A DNA stretch of 64,000 nucleotides, from contig NZ_JAATEJ010000007.1 in NCBI RefSeq assembly GCF_012034175.1, positions 62,001-126,000 on the forward strand, given 5' to 3'. The notes under the pieces were generated by a model that did not search any database, was not told the DNA's origin, and was given only the letters and a program-made list of their open reading frames with translations. The DNA comes from Actinacidiphila epipremni. GTDB lineage: Bacteria; Actinomycetota; Actinomycetes; Streptomycetales; Streptomycetaceae. Made by a program: the position numbers and the translations under genes. This document shows positions 1 to 8,844 of this stretch, one piece after another (the stretch's first letter is position 1; the number at the start of each line of letters is the position of its first letter).

Positions 1-1
1 G

Positions 2-307
2 GCGCCCGTGCAGGCGGTCGGCATCCCGGTCGGCGACGCGCATGTGCCGTACCTCCAGGAGTTCGCCGGCGAGGCCAGGCGCAAGGGGCTGCGGGTCGAG
101 GTCGACGCGTCCTCGGACCGGATGCAGAAGAAGATCCGTACGCACCAGAAGCAGCGTGTGCCGTTCATGATCATCGTGGGCGATGAGGACATGACGAACG
201 GCACGGTGTCCTTCCGCTACCGCGACGGCTCGCAGGAGAACGGCATCCCGCGTGACCAGGCGCTGGCCAAGCTCGTCGACATCGTCGAGCGCCGGGTCCA
301 GGTCTGA
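2..307 (+). CDS. thrS: Threonyl-tRNA synthetase, C-terminal part (partial at window edge)
   Basis: Charges tRNA-Thr with threonine in the cytoplasm. Only about the last 100 residues are present, because the gene runs in from the left edge. They form the anticodon-binding domain typical of class IIa synthetases. The stretch around residues 45-75 of the fragment (HQKQRVPFMIIVGDEDM, then a GTVSFRYRDG strand) is the conserved 'P-Y-x-x-V-G-x-x-E' core, and the end has the usual 'RDQALAKLVDIV' helix. The visible GTG near the start is internal, not the true start. A strong hairpin follows the stop codon. Confidence 0.93.
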   Translation, partial: APVQAVGIPVGDAHVPYLQEFAGEARRKGLRVEVDASSDRMQKKIRTHQKQRVPFMIIVGDEDMTNGTVSFRYRDGSQENGIPRDQALAKLVDIVERRVQV

Positions 308-323
308 CCGCGGGCAGCGGACG

Positions 324-349
324 CCCCCGGGCCCTCAGCGGCCCGGGGG
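324..349. terminator. Bidirectional terminator hairpin between thrS and the channel gene
   Basis: A perfect 10-bp GC stem (324-333 with 340-349) has a 6-nt loop. It lies between two convergent genes, and the stop codon of the minus-strand channel gene sits in the loop. No T-tract follows, as is usual in Streptomyces. Confidence 0.6.
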
Positions 350-994
350 TACCTCGCCCTCGCGGGCGAAGACCTGGTAGAGCCAGGAGGAGAAGGAGCC
401 GGTCACCGCGCCGAGCAGGGCCAGGCCCATGGCCATCAGGAAACCCGCGATGACCCGCCCGCCCACCGTGACCGGCGTGACGTCGCCGTAGCCGACCGTG
501 GTGAGCGTCTCGCACACCCACCACACCGCGTCCCCGAAGGTGCGGATCGTGGCGTGCGGCGCCCCGCGCTCCTGCTGGTAGACCGCGAGCGCGCCGGAGA
601 AGCCCAGCAGCAGCGCCGCCATCCCCGCGTACGCGATGACCCGGCCGTACAGGCTCATCCGCGGCTGCTCGCGGCGGCGCTGGACCACCTGGTAGATCTC
701 CACCGCCCGCAGCGGGCGCAGCAGCGGCAGCAGCAGGACGACGGTGTCCAGCAGATGGGTCGCGACATAGCGCACCCCGAAGCGCCGCCCGCTGAGCCGG
801 ACCCGCACCACGTAATCCAGCAGGAAGCCCGCCCAGGCCGCCCCGATCACCGCCAGCAGCGTGGCGTGCGCGGCCCCCGGCAGCCCGTGGGCCAGGACGT
901 GCACGGCGTAGGCGGCGAGGTAGACCAGGCCCAGCACGAACAGCGGGATCTCGGTGCGGTTCTCCCAGCGCAGCAGCCGGACGTCCTCCTCCAT
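335..994 (-). CDS. Potassium channel family protein
   Basis: Predicted voltage-gated-like K+ channel subunit in the cytoplasmic membrane, 219 residues. Hydrophobic segments lie near residues 16-36, 43-65, 78-92, 118-139 and 175-200, with a pore helix before the selectivity filter TTVGYGD at 165-171. The filter is the direct evidence. The S4-like region (about 93-112) holds several arginines, but spaced irregularly, so true voltage sensing is uncertain. The ATG at 994 was chosen because the protein then begins just before the first membrane segment; the frame stays open further upstream, but that is antisense to the HIT gene. The gene is convergent with thrS. Confidence 0.82.
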   Translation of the reverse strand: MEEDVRLLRWENRTEIPLFVLGLVYLAAYAVHVLAHGLPGAAHATLLAVIGAAWAGFLLDYVVRVRLSGRRFGVRYVATHLLDTVVLLLPLLRPLRAVEIYQVVQRRREQPRMSLYGRVIAYAGMAALLLGFSGALAVYQQERGAPHATIRTFGDAVWWVCETLTTVGYGDVTPVTVGGRVIAGFLMAMGLALLGAVTGSFSSWLYQVFAREGEVPPGR

Positions 995-1072
995 CGGCCC
1001 AGGATCGCGGTACGAGCCCGGCGCCGGGCCCGGCGACACGCGCCCCCGGGGGGAAGTCCTATGCTGAGCGGC

Positions 1073-1618
1073 ATGACGAGTGAGCCGGAGCACAGGAACG
1101 GAGCGGGGGCGCCGGACGCTTTCCAGCGGCTGTGGACCCCGCACCGTATGGCGTACATCCAGGGCGAGAACAAGCCCACCGGTCCCGGGGCCGGCGACGG
1201 ATGTCCGTTCTGTGCGATCCCGGCCGAGTCGGACGAGGACGGGCTGGTCATCGCGCGCGGCACGCATGTCTACGCGGTGCTCAACCTCTACCCGTACAAC
1301 AGCGGCCACCTGATGCTCGTGCCGTACCGGCATGTCGCCGACTACACCGAGCTGGACGAGCCGGAGACGCTGGAGCTCGCCGATCTGACCAAGCGGGCGA
1401 TGACGGCGCTGCGCACCGCGTCCGGCGCGCAGGGCTTCAACATCGGCATGAACCAGGGCGCGGTGGCCGGCGCCGGTATCGCCGCGCACCTGCACCAGCA
1501 CGTGGTGCCGCGGTGGGGCGGCGACGTGAACTTCATGCCGGTCGTCGGCGCGACGAAGGTGCTGCCCCAACTGCTCGCCGACACCCGCAAGATGCTCGCC
1601 GACTCCTGGCCGCGCTGA
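1073..1618 (+). CDS. HIT-family nucleotide-binding hydrolase/transferase
   Basis: Member of the histidine-triad superfamily, which cleaves or transfers nucleoside monophosphates (diadenosine phosphorylase and hydrolase branches). The triad HLHQHVVPRW lies near residues 139-148, with H141 or H143 expected to form the nucleotidyl intermediate. A CPFC pair at 44-47 resembles the zinc knuckle of HIT proteins. The length of 181 residues is usual for the actinobacterial form found beside thrS. Two starts are possible. ATG 1061 has a GGGGGGAAG-type site just upstream. ATG 1073 lies 7 nt after TATGCT (1060-1065), a -10 look-alike that would make a leaderless mRNA. The substrate cannot be told. Confidence 0.85.
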   Translation: MTSEPEHRNGAGAPDAFQRLWTPHRMAYIQGENKPTGPGAGDGCPFCAIPAESDEDGLVIARGTHVYAVLNLYPYNSGHLMLVPYRHVADYTELDEPETLELADLTKRAMTALRTASGAQGFNIGMNQGAVAGAGIAAHLHQHVVPRWGGDVNFMPVVGATKVLPQLLADTRKMLADSWPR

Positions 1619-1642
1619 CCTCTCCCGGCACCTGCGCCGCCG

Positions 1643-3295
1643 CTACGCGTCGTAGACGTCGGCCTTCTTCGGCGCCGCGTCCTGGACCGCGCCGCTCAGG
1701 CCGGAGGAGCGGCTGGTGAAGTGCGAGGTGTCCACGCCGTTCTCCGCCATGACCTGGATCGCCGCGGCGTGCACGGCGCGCAGTACGGGGGTCGCGGCGC
1801 GCAGCGCGTCGTCGGCCATGAAGCGGTGCGGCCACAGCTTCTCGGCCCAGGTGTGGCGCAGGCCGAACGGCTCGGGCAGGGTCAGGGTGCCGCCGAGGTG
1901 GTCCAGGATCGACGGGAACCAGGTCAGCGGGGCGCGGGCGGCGAGCCGGACGACCTCGGTGGAGTCGATCAGCGGCAGGTTGACCGACTTGGTCTCCCAG
2001 AACTTCACCGGCTTGCTGACCGTCTTGGTCTTGGCCGAAGGGCCCGACGTGAACAGCCCGTTGATCGGGCCGAGGGCGTGCGCGGTGACATCCACCCGCA
2101 GGGTGTGGGCGAGCACGGTGACGGTGGTCATCAAGGTGATGACGAGGTTGCCGTCCCACAAGGTGAACTGGATGCCCAGGTAGTGGCGGTTGCCCTTGCC
2201 GAACTGCTGGGTGTTGCAGATCCGCTGGATCTCGAAGTCCTTGACGGTGTAGCCCTCGACCTCGGTGCCGGTGGGCCGGGAGATCTTGCCGGCCTTCTCG
2301 GTGGTCTGGACGACGACCCAGTGCCGTATCGACGGCTTGGTGAATCCGCCGGTGTGCAGCGGGGTGCGCTCCAGCATGCGCAGCCGGTCGTGGATCGCCC
2401 GGATGACGTCCCAGCTGCGGAAGGGGTTGATGTCGGTGACGCCCTCGGCCGGCACCAGCTCCTCGGCCATGTGCCAGCTGCCCCAGCGGCTGCCCATGCC
2501 GAGTATCCCCTTGGTGCCGCCGGCGTAGAAGACGACGTTGCTGGCCTGCTCGGTGCCCAGCTTCACCAGCGCCTGCCGCAGCTTCTCGGCGCGCACCTGG
2601 TTGGGGTTGCGCGGCACCGCCTCGGGGATCTTCGCGGCGACGCCGCTGCCGCCGGCCAGGCCCCCCCAGCGGTCGCGCAGGTCCTTCGCGGTGCGCTCGC
2701 AGATCCGCTTGGCCCAGAACCAGCCGATGACGGGGGCGATCATCATGATCCGGAAGTACAGCTGCCAGAAGCCGGAGAACGGCGGCCGGATCGCGAACAG
2801 CGCGGCCAGCACCACGGTGACGGCCAGCACGGCGCCGCCGAGCACCCCGTAGCGCTTGCCGCCGGCCCTGGCGCTGGCCAGCGACTTGCGCAGCTGGAAC
2901 GCGCCGAGCCACAGCAGCACGCCGGGCAGGAAGAGCACCCCGAAGACGCCCATGAGGACGGTCAGCCGGGTGTCGCGCTCCTGCCGGATGCGGTTGGCGG
3001 CCAGGCAGTGCTCGACGACGGTCTGCGGCTCGATGCCGAAGGACTGCACGAGCTCGCCGCGCGCGGCCCCCAGCATCCGCACCGTGATGGCGCGGGACCA
3101 CGCCTCGCCGAGGTTCGGCTCGAACAGCGACAGCCGGGGGCCCTTGATCTTGGTGTCCTCGTTGATCTCGACCAGCGTCGTCATCGCGGAGTCGCGGTAC
3201 GCCACCGAGGACAGCGCCTGCGTCGCGCCGGTCTCGCCGTCGGAGCCCGTGAGCGGGACCTGCGCCCCGGGGCTGAAGTCGAAGCCGCTCGTCAC
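1643..3295 (-). CDS. Large membrane protein of unknown function
   Basis: A 550-residue protein I do not recognise by family. The N-terminal third contains hydrophobic helices, a pair around residues 125-175 and another around 180-210. The C-terminal two thirds are soluble and contain beta-rich segments that mention no known catalytic motif. Conserved homologues are expected here because it sits at the usual place between the HIT gene and the EF-G-like gene in Streptomyces. GTG 3295 was chosen because a GGACTGGGGG run lies about 5-10 nt upstream; an internal ATG lies further in. It is convergent with the HIT gene and downstream of, but separated by a strong hairpin from, the EF-G-like gene. 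Confidence 0.7.
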   Translation of the reverse strand: MTSGFDFSPGAQVPLTGSDGETGATQALSSVAYRDSAMTTLVEINEDTKIKGPRLSLFEPNLGEAWSRAITVRMLGAARGELVQSFGIEPQTVVEHCLAANRIRQERDTRLTVLMGVFGVLFLPGVLLWLGAFQLRKSLASARAGGKRYGVLGGAVLAVTVVLAALFAIRPPFSGFWQLYFRIMMIAPVIGWFWAKRICERTAKDLRDRWGGLAGGSGVAAKIPEAVPRNPNQVRAEKLRQALVKLGTEQASNVVFYAGGTKGILGMGSRWGSWHMAEELVPAEGVTDINPFRSWDVIRAIHDRLRMLERTPLHTGGFTKPSIRHWVVVQTTEKAGKISRPTGTEVEGYTVKDFEIQRICNTQQFGKGNRHYLGIQFTLWDGNLVITLMTTVTVLAHTLRVDVTAHALGPINGLFTSGPSAKTKTVSKPVKFWETKSVNLPLIDSTEVVRLAARAPLTWFPSILDHLGGTLTLPEPFGLRHTWAEKLWPHRFMADDALRAATPVLRAVHAAAIQVMAENGVDTSHFTSRSSGLSGAVQDAAPKKADVYDA

Positions 3296-3398
3296 CAATG
3301 CCCCCAGTCCGCCGTCACGCCGCACACGCCGGCTCCGACCGGCCCATTCCCCGTGGGGAACGGCCTCACACGTTCGGAGCAGTCACCAGATTAGCGGC

Positions 3399-3437
3399 GT
3401 ACGGCGGCCCGCGGGGGTCGCCCGCGGGCCGCCGTAC
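3399..3437 (-). terminator. Terminator hairpin after the EF-G-like gene
   Basis: Perfect 17-bp inverted repeat (3399-3415 with 3421-3437) with a 5-nt loop, placed just downstream of the minus-strand EF-G-like stop codon. It should separate that gene from the next minus-strand gene. Confidence 0.7.
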
Positions 3438-3452
3438 CCGGGCGACGGACCG

Positions 3453-5657
3453 TCAGGCGTCCTCGCGGGCCCGCATCCTGGCCGCGAGTGCGGCCGGCAT
3501 CGGCTCGTGCCGGGCGTAGTGCCGGCTGAACCGGCCGGTGCCGTGCGACAGCGACCGCAGGTCCACCGCGTAGCGGCCGATCTCCAGCTCGGGCACGTCG
3601 GCGCGCACCAGGGTGCGGCCGGGGCCGGCCGGCTCGGTGCCCAGCACCCGGCCGCGGCGCGAGGACAGGTCGTTCATCACCGGGCCCACATACGCGTCCG
3701 GCACCAGCACGCCGACCTCGTCGACCGGCTCCAGCAGGTCGATGCGGCAGCCGGCGGCGGCCTCCCGCAGGGCGAGCGCGCCCGCGGTCTGGAAGGCGGC
3801 GTCGGAGGAGTCGACGGAGTGCGCCTTGCCGTCCGACAGCGTCACCCTGATGTCGACGACGGGGAAGCCCATCGCGACCCCGCGGGCAGCCTGGGCGCGT
3901 ACGCCCTTCTCGACGGACGGCACGAACTGCCGGGGCACCGAGCCGCCCACGACCTTGTCGACGAACTCGATGCCGGAACCCACCGGGAGCGGCTCCACCT
4001 CGATGTCGCAGATCGCGAACTGCCCGTGCCCGCCGGACTGCTTGACGTGCCGGCCGCGCGCGGTGGCGGTCGCGCCGAACGTCTCGCGCAGCGGCACCTT
4101 GTACGGCACCGCGTCGACCTGGACGCCGTAGCGCCCGCGCAGGCGCTCCAGGGCGACATCGGCATGCGCCTCGCCCAGGCACCACAGCACGACCTGGCCG
4201 GTCGCCGGGTTCTGCTCCAGGCGCATCGTGGGGTCCTCGGCGGCCAGCCGGGCCAGGCCCTGGGAGAGCTTGTCCTCGTCGGCCTTGCTGTGCGCCTCGA
4301 TCGCCACCGGCAGCAGCGGGTCGGGCATCTGCCAGGGCTCCATCAGCAGCGGGTGGTCCTTGTCCGACAGGGTGTCGCCGGTCTCGGCGTGCGCCAGCTT
4401 GGCCACGCACACCAGGTCCCCGGCCACGGCGGAGGGCACCGGGCGCTGCTGCCTGCCGAACGGGGACGACAGCGCGCCCACCCGCTCGTCCACGTCGTGG
4501 TCCTGGTGCCCGCGGTCCTCCATGCCGTGCCCGCACACGTGCACGGTGTCGTCGGGCCGCAGCGTGCCGGAGAAGACCCGCACCAGGCTGAGCCGCCCGA
4601 CGTACGGGTCGGAGGTGGTCTTGACGACCTCGGCGGCCAGCGGGCCCTGCGGGTCGCAGGCCAGCTCGCGGCGCTCGCCGTCCGGGGTGGTGACCGGCGG
4701 CACGGCCCGCTCCAGGGGGGTGGGGAAGCCGCCGGTGACCAGCTCCAGCAGCTCCACCGTGCCCAGGCCCTGCCGGGCGTGCGGGGCGGCGGGGGCGGCG
4801 GCGAGCACCGGGTGGAAGCTGCCGCGGGCGACGGCCCGCTCCAGGTCGCCGACCAGGGTGCCGACGTCGACGTCCTCACCGCCGAGGTAGCGGTCCATCA
4901 GCGTCTCGTCCTCGCTCTCGGCGATGATCCCCTCGATCAGCCGGTTGCGGGCCTCGGCCAGCCGCGGCAGCAGGCCGTCCTCCGGGTCGCGCTCGGTGCG
5001 CTCGCCCGAGGAGTAGTCGTGGACGCGCCGGCTGAGCAGCCCGGCAAGGCCCGTCACGGGCGCGTGGCCGTCGGGGCCCTCGGGGCCGTGGACGGGCAGG
5101 TAGAGCGGCAGCACCGCGTCCGGGTCGTCGCCGCCGAGCTCCCGGGCGACCTGCGCCGCGGTCTCCTCGAAGCCGGCCCGCGCCGACTCCAGGTGCGTCA
5201 CGACGACCGCCCGCGGCATCCCGACGGCCGCGCACTCGTCCCACACCATGCGCGTCGGGCCGCCGACGCCCTCGCCGTCCTGCGCGGCGGAGACCACGAA
5301 GAGGGCCGCGTCGGCGGCGCGCAGCCCGGCCCGCAGCTCACCGACGAAGTCGGCGTAGCCGGGGGTGTCCAGCAGGTTGATCTTGATGCCGTCCCAGCCG
5401 ACGGGCACGAGGGACAGCTGCACCGAGCGGCCCTGCCGCTGCTCGATCTCGTCGTGGTCGGAGACCGAGCCGCCGTCCTCGACCCGGCCGGCCCGGTTGA
5501 CCGCGCCGGTGGCCAGCGCCAGCGCCTCCACCAGGGTCGTCTTGCCTGCTCCGCTGTGGCCGACCAGCACCACGTTGCGCACCTTGCCGGGGCGGTCGGC
5601 CGCCGGTGCCCTTCCGGCGGCCCCTGGCTGTCCGTCTTTCCTGTCGGCTGCACCCAT
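3453..5657 (-). CDS. EF-G-like translational GTPase with divergent G4 motif
   Basis: 734-residue member of the actinobacterial EF-G-like family (FusA2-like; not the main fusA). The P-loop GHSGAGKT is at 33-40 and the G3 motif DTPG at 97-100. The position of the guanine-specifying NKxD motif reads THLE (154-157), so guanine specificity may be altered. The C-terminal two thirds show EF-G domains II to V, including segments like 'GEAHADVALERL' and the domain IV 'KQSGGHGQFA' region. ATG 5657 has GGGAGG about 9 nt upstream. Its role is unknown; these paralogues often lack translocase activity. The gene is divergent from the phosphatidylinositol operon. Confidence 0.85.
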   Translation of the reverse strand: MGAADRKDGQPGAAGRAPAADRPGKVRNVVLVGHSGAGKTTLVEALALATGAVNRAGRVEDGGSVSDHDEIEQRQGRSVQLSLVPVGWDGIKINLLDTPGYADFVGELRAGLRAADAALFVVSAAQDGEGVGGPTRMVWDECAAVGMPRAVVVTHLESARAGFEETAAQVARELGGDDPDAVLPLYLPVHGPEGPDGHAPVTGLAGLLSRRVHDYSSGERTERDPEDGLLPRLAEARNRLIEGIIAESEDETLMDRYLGGEDVDVGTLVGDLERAVARGSFHPVLAAAPAAPHARQGLGTVELLELVTGGFPTPLERAVPPVTTPDGERRELACDPQGPLAAEVVKTTSDPYVGRLSLVRVFSGTLRPDDTVHVCGHGMEDRGHQDHDVDERVGALSSPFGRQQRPVPSAVAGDLVCVAKLAHAETGDTLSDKDHPLLMEPWQMPDPLLPVAIEAHSKADEDKLSQGLARLAAEDPTMRLEQNPATGQVVLWCLGEAHADVALERLRGRYGVQVDAVPYKVPLRETFGATATARGRHVKQSGGHGQFAICDIEVEPLPVGSGIEFVDKVVGGSVPRQFVPSVEKGVRAQAARGVAMGFPVVDIRVTLSDGKAHSVDSSDAAFQTAGALALREAAAGCRIDLLEPVDEVGVLVPDAYVGPVMNDLSSRRGRVLGTEPAGPGRTLVRADVPELEIGRYAVDLRSLSHGTGRFSRHYARHEPMPAALAARMRAREDA

Positions 5658-5731
5658 GTGCACTCGCCTCCCGGGTCCTGCTCGCTCACCGGTCCGCGCC
5701 CTCACGAGGGGGCGCGCTCCAGGACGCCGTG

Positions 5732-5780
5732 GAAGGACCGCGCAGTGCCGAGGCGGCCTCGACGACGCCCGCGGTCCTTC
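5732..5780. repeat. Inverted repeat in the divergent promoter region
   Basis: Perfect 11-bp arms (5732-5742 and 5770-5780) are separated by 27 nt that contain a smaller hairpin (GAGG-CGG-CCTC). It could be an operator for the EF-G-like gene or a structured 5' leader. Nothing decides between these. Confidence 0.4.
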
Positions 5781-5913
5781 GACCTTCCCACGCCGGTCAG
5801 GTCGCGTCCATACGTCGTACCGGCGGCGGTCGCCGGGCGGTCGCCGCGGCGTGCTGTATGGGGGGTGCGGGGGTCCCGGCGGTGCCTGGCGCGTCGGGCC
5901 GGCGGGGGCTGGC

Positions 5914-5919
5914 TACGAT
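5914..5919 (+). promoter_or_regulatory. Candidate -10 element for the PI/PIM operon
   Basis: TACGAT fits the TAnnnT housekeeping -10 of Streptomyces and lies about 85 bp before the first gene of the operon. No good -35 element is visible, so this is tentative. Confidence 0.3.
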
Positions 5920-6003
5920 GGGCCATCCGGCGGCGGACCCTCGCTGCCACCGGCGGCGGCCCAGGCCGCCGCGCTCACGTCCTGCGACCTTGTCGGGAAG
6001 ACC

Positions 6004-6678
6004 ATGCTGAACAAGTACGCGCGTGCTTTCTTCACGCGTGTCCTCACGCCGTTCGCCGCGTTCCTGCTGCGCAGGGGGGTGAGCCCGGACGCGGTGACGC
6101 TGGTCGGCACCGCGGGCGTGGTGGCCGGCGCGCTGGCCTTCTACCCCAGGGGCCAGTTCTTCTGGGGCACGGTCGTGATCACCCTGTTCGTCTTCTCCGA
6201 CCTGGTCGATGGCAACATGGCCCGCCAGATGGGCCGCTCCAGCCGCTGGGGCGCCTTCCTGGACTCCACCCTCGACCGGGTCGCCGACGGGGCCGTCTTC
6301 GGCGGCCTCGCCCTGTGGTACGCGGGCGACGGCGACAACCTCACGCTGTGCGCGGTCACGCTGTTCTGCCTGGCCAGCGGCCAGGTGGTGTCGTACACCA
6401 AGGCGCGCGGCGAGGCCATCGGGCTGCCGGTCGACGTCAACGGCCTGGTCGAGCGGTCCGAGCGGCTGGTCATCACGCTGGTGCTGTGCGGCCTGTCCGG
6501 CTTCCACCGCACCTTCGGCGTGCCCGGCATCCAGTACCTGCTGCCGGTCGCGCTGTGGGTCGTCGCCGCCGGCAGCTTCGTCACCCTCATCCAGCGCGTG
6601 GTCACCGTCCGCCGCGAGGCCGCCGAGGCGGACGCCGCGTCGCCGCCGGCCGGCCGCGAGCAGCGGAGCGGCGTATGA
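6004..6678 (+). CDS. pgsA: Phosphatidylinositol phosphate synthase (CDP-alcohol phosphatidyltransferase)
   Basis: Integral membrane enzyme that joins CDP-diacylglycerol and inositol 1-phosphate to make phosphatidylinositol phosphate, the first step of PI and PIM synthesis. The family signature D-x2-D-G-x2-A-R-x8-G-x3-D-x3-D is fully present near residues 66-91 (DLVDGNMARQ, then GAFLDSTLD). It has 224 residues and about six membrane helices. The assignment as an inositol-phosphate rather than glycerol-phosphate enzyme rests on the neighbours (acyltransferase and PimA). The name pgsA follows actinobacterial custom (pgsA1/pis). It overlaps the next gene by ATGA. Confidence 0.88.
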   Translation: MLNKYARAFFTRVLTPFAAFLLRRGVSPDAVTLVGTAGVVAGALAFYPRGQFFWGTVVITLFVFSDLVDGNMARQMGRSSRWGAFLDSTLDRVADGAVFGGLALWYAGDGDNLTLCAVTLFCLASGQVVSYTKARGEAIGLPVDVNGLVERSERLVITLVLCGLSGFHRTFGVPGIQYLLPVALWVVAAGSFVTLIQRVVTVRREAAEADAASPPAGREQRSGV

Positions 6679-7676
6679 CCGGCGACGGCCCCTCCCGGGC
6701 CGCCGCGCTCCGGGGCAGCCTGGTCGACGGCCTGTACGGAGCCGGCTGGAGCGCCGTCAAGACGCTGCCGGAACCCGCCGCCCGGGCCCTCGGCCGTACC
6801 GTCGCCGACGCGGCCTGGCGGCGGCGCGGCAAGGGCGTGCTGCGGCTGGAGTCCAACCTGGCGCGGGTCGTGCCGGACGCCGACGCCGCTGCGCTGCGGG
6901 AGCTGTCGCGCGCCGGGATGCGCTCCTACCTGCGGTACTGGATGGAGTCCTTCCGGCTGCCGGCCTGGAGCAAGGACCGCATCCGCGGCGGCTTCGCGCC
7001 CTCCAACGTGCACTACCTCACCGGGGGCCTTGCCGCCGGCAAGGGCGTGATACTCGCCCTGCCGCACATGGCCAACTGGGACCTGGCCGGCGCGTGGGTC
7101 ACCACCAAGCTGGAGACACCGTTCGCGACGGTCGCCGAGCGCCTCAAGCCCGAGACGCTCTACGACCGCTTCGTCGCCTACCGCGAGGGCCTGGGCATGG
7201 AGGTGCTGCCGCACACCGGGGGCAGCGCCTTCGGCACGCTGGCCCGGCGGCTGCGCGACGGCGGCCTGGTGTGCCTGGTCGCCGACCGGGACCTGTCCAC
7301 CTCCGGCGTCGAGGTCGACTTCTTCGGCGGCCGGGCCCGCATGCCGGCCGGACCCGCGCTGCTGGCCCAGCAGACCGGCGCGCTGCTGCTGCCGGTCACG
7401 CTGTGGTACGACGACTCGCCCGTCATGCAGGGCACCGTGCACGAGCCGGTGGTGGTGCCCGCGGAGGGCGACCGGGCGCGGCGCACCGCGGTGATGACGC
7501 AGCAGCTCGCCGACGCGTTCGCCGCCGGCATCGCCGCGCACCCGCAGGACTGGCACATGCTCCAGCGGCTGTGGCTGGACGACCTGCGGCCCCGTACGCC
7601 GAAGGCACCGCCCGCGGAGGCCGGCGCGCAGCCGGCGCAGGAGGCCCGCGGAACCGGGGAAGCGGGGAGCGCGTGA
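6675..7676 (+). CDS. patA: Phosphatidylinositol mannoside acyltransferase
   Basis: LpxL/HtrB-type lysophospholipid acyltransferase, 333 residues, expected to acylate the 6-OH of mannose in PIM at the inner membrane face using acyl-CoA. The 'LPHMANWDLAG' segment near residues 133-143 contains the family's catalytic H-x4-D motif (H then D five residues later). A second conserved block, 'VADRDLSTSG', lies near 215. The start ATG overlaps the stop of the phosphatidyltransferase (ATGA), and the stop overlaps the PimA start, so the genes are translationally coupled. The patA assignment relies on this context and on the actinobacterial family. Confidence 0.85.
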   Translation: MTGDGPSRAAALRGSLVDGLYGAGWSAVKTLPEPAARALGRTVADAAWRRRGKGVLRLESNLARVVPDADAAALRELSRAGMRSYLRYWMESFRLPAWSKDRIRGGFAPSNVHYLTGGLAAGKGVILALPHMANWDLAGAWVTTKLETPFATVAERLKPETLYDRFVAYREGLGMEVLPHTGGSAFGTLARRLRDGGLVCLVADRDLSTSGVEVDFFGGRARMPAGPALLAQQTGALLLPVTLWYDDSPVMQGTVHEPVVVPAEGDRARRTAVMTQQLADAFAAGIAAHPQDWHMLQRLWLDDLRPRTPKAPPAEAGAQPAQEARGTGEAGSA

Positions 7677-8833
7677 GGATCGGGATCGTCTGCCCGTACT
7701 CCTGGGACGTCCCCGGCGGCGTCCAGTTCCACATCCGCGACCTGGCCGAGCACCTCATCGGGCTCGGCCACCACGTGTCCGTCCTCGCCCCGGCCGACGA
7801 CGAGACACCGCTGCCCCCGTACGTCGTCTCCGCCGGCCGCGCGGTGCCGGTGCCGTACAACGGCTCGGTCGCCCGGCTGAACTTCGGCGTGCTGTCGGCC
7901 GCCCGGGTGCGGCGCTGGCTGCACGACGGCGGCTTCGACGTCGTGCACATCCACGAGCCCAGCTCGCCCTCGCTCGGCCTGCTGGCCTGCTGGGCCGCGC
8001 AGGGGCCGATCGTGGCGACCTTCCACACCTCCAACCCGCGCTCGCGGGCGATGATCGCCGCCTACCCGATCCTGCAGCCCGCGCTGGAGAAGATCAGGGC
8101 GCGTATCGCGGTGAGCGAGTACGCCCGGCGCACGCTGGTGGAACACCTCGGCGGCGACGCGGTCGTCATCCCCAACGGCGTCGACGTCGACTTCTTCGCC
8201 CGCGCCGAGCCCCGCCCCGAATGGCAGGGCGGGACCATCGGCTTCATGGGCCGTATCGACGAGCCCCGCAAGGGCCTGCCCGTGCTGATGCGGGCCCTGC
8301 CGGCGATCCTGCGGGCCAGGCCGGACACCCGGCTGCTGGTCGCCGGCCGCGGCGACACCGAGGAGGCCGTCGCCACGCTGCCCGAGCACATGCGCGGCCG
8401 GGTCGAATTCCTCGGCATGGTCAGCGACCAGGACAAGGCGCGGCTGCTGCGCAGCGTCGACCTGTACGTGGCCCCCAACACCGGCGGCGAGTCCTTCGGC
8501 ATCATCCTGGTCGAGGCGATGTCGGCCGGCGCCCCCGTGCTCGCCAGCGACCTCGACGCCTTCGCGCAGGTCCTCGCGCAGGGCACCGCCGGCGAGCTGT
8601 TCGCCAACGAGGACGCCGACGCGCTCGCCACCGCCGCGCTGCGGCTGCTCGCCGACCCCGAGCGGCGCGCCGCGCTCAGCGAGCGGGGCCGGGCGCACGT
8701 ACGGCGCTTCGACTGGTCCTCGGTCGGCGCCGACATCCTCGCGGTGTACGAGACCGTCGCCGACGGCGCCGCGCGCGTGGCCACCGACGAGCGCACCCGG
8801 CTGCGCGGCTTCTTCGGCCCGACACGCCGGTAG
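7673..8833 (+). CDS. pimA: Phosphatidylinositol mannosyltransferase, PimA-like (GT4)
   Basis: GT-B fold glycosyltransferase of family GT4, 386 residues, predicted to transfer mannose from GDP-mannose to phosphatidylinositol. The N-terminal 'PYSWDVPGGVQ' nucleotide loop and the 'HIHEP' block (near residue 90) belong to the acceptor domain. The C-terminal domain has 'GFMGRIDEPRKGL' and the E-x7-E motif 'ESFGIILVEAMSAG', which binds the sugar nucleotide. The GTG start lies in a GTGA overlap with the acyltransferase gene. Third gene of the PI/PIM operon. Confidence 0.88.
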   Translation: MRIGIVCPYSWDVPGGVQFHIRDLAEHLIGLGHHVSVLAPADDETPLPPYVVSAGRAVPVPYNGSVARLNFGVLSAARVRRWLHDGGFDVVHIHEPSSPSLGLLACWAAQGPIVATFHTSNPRSRAMIAAYPILQPALEKIRARIAVSEYARRTLVEHLGGDAVVIPNGVDVDFFARAEPRPEWQGGTIGFMGRIDEPRKGLPVLMRALPAILRARPDTRLLVAGRGDTEEAVATLPEHMRGRVEFLGMVSDQDKARLLRSVDLYVAPNTGGESFGIILVEAMSAGAPVLASDLDAFAQVLAQGTAGELFANEDADALATAALRLLADPERRAALSERGRAHVRRFDWSSVGADILAVYETVADGAARVATDERTRLRGFFGPTRR

Positions 8834-8844
8834 CCTTGCCGCCC

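Larger units (their letters stand above)
5658..6003. other. Divergent intergenic region between the EF-G-like gene and the PI operon
   Basis: 346 bp without a convincing gene. It holds the ribosome binding site of the EF-G-like gene, an 11-bp inverted repeat at 5732-5780 and a TACGAT -10 candidate for the plus-strand operon. Both promoters are expected here. Confidence 0.6.

Noticed and set aside
2856..6670. Very long plus-strand open frame across the EF-G-like gene and the PI operon leader
   Set aside because: It is antisense to the EF-G-like gene and changes character throughout; only its far end coincides with the real acyltransferase gene at 6675.
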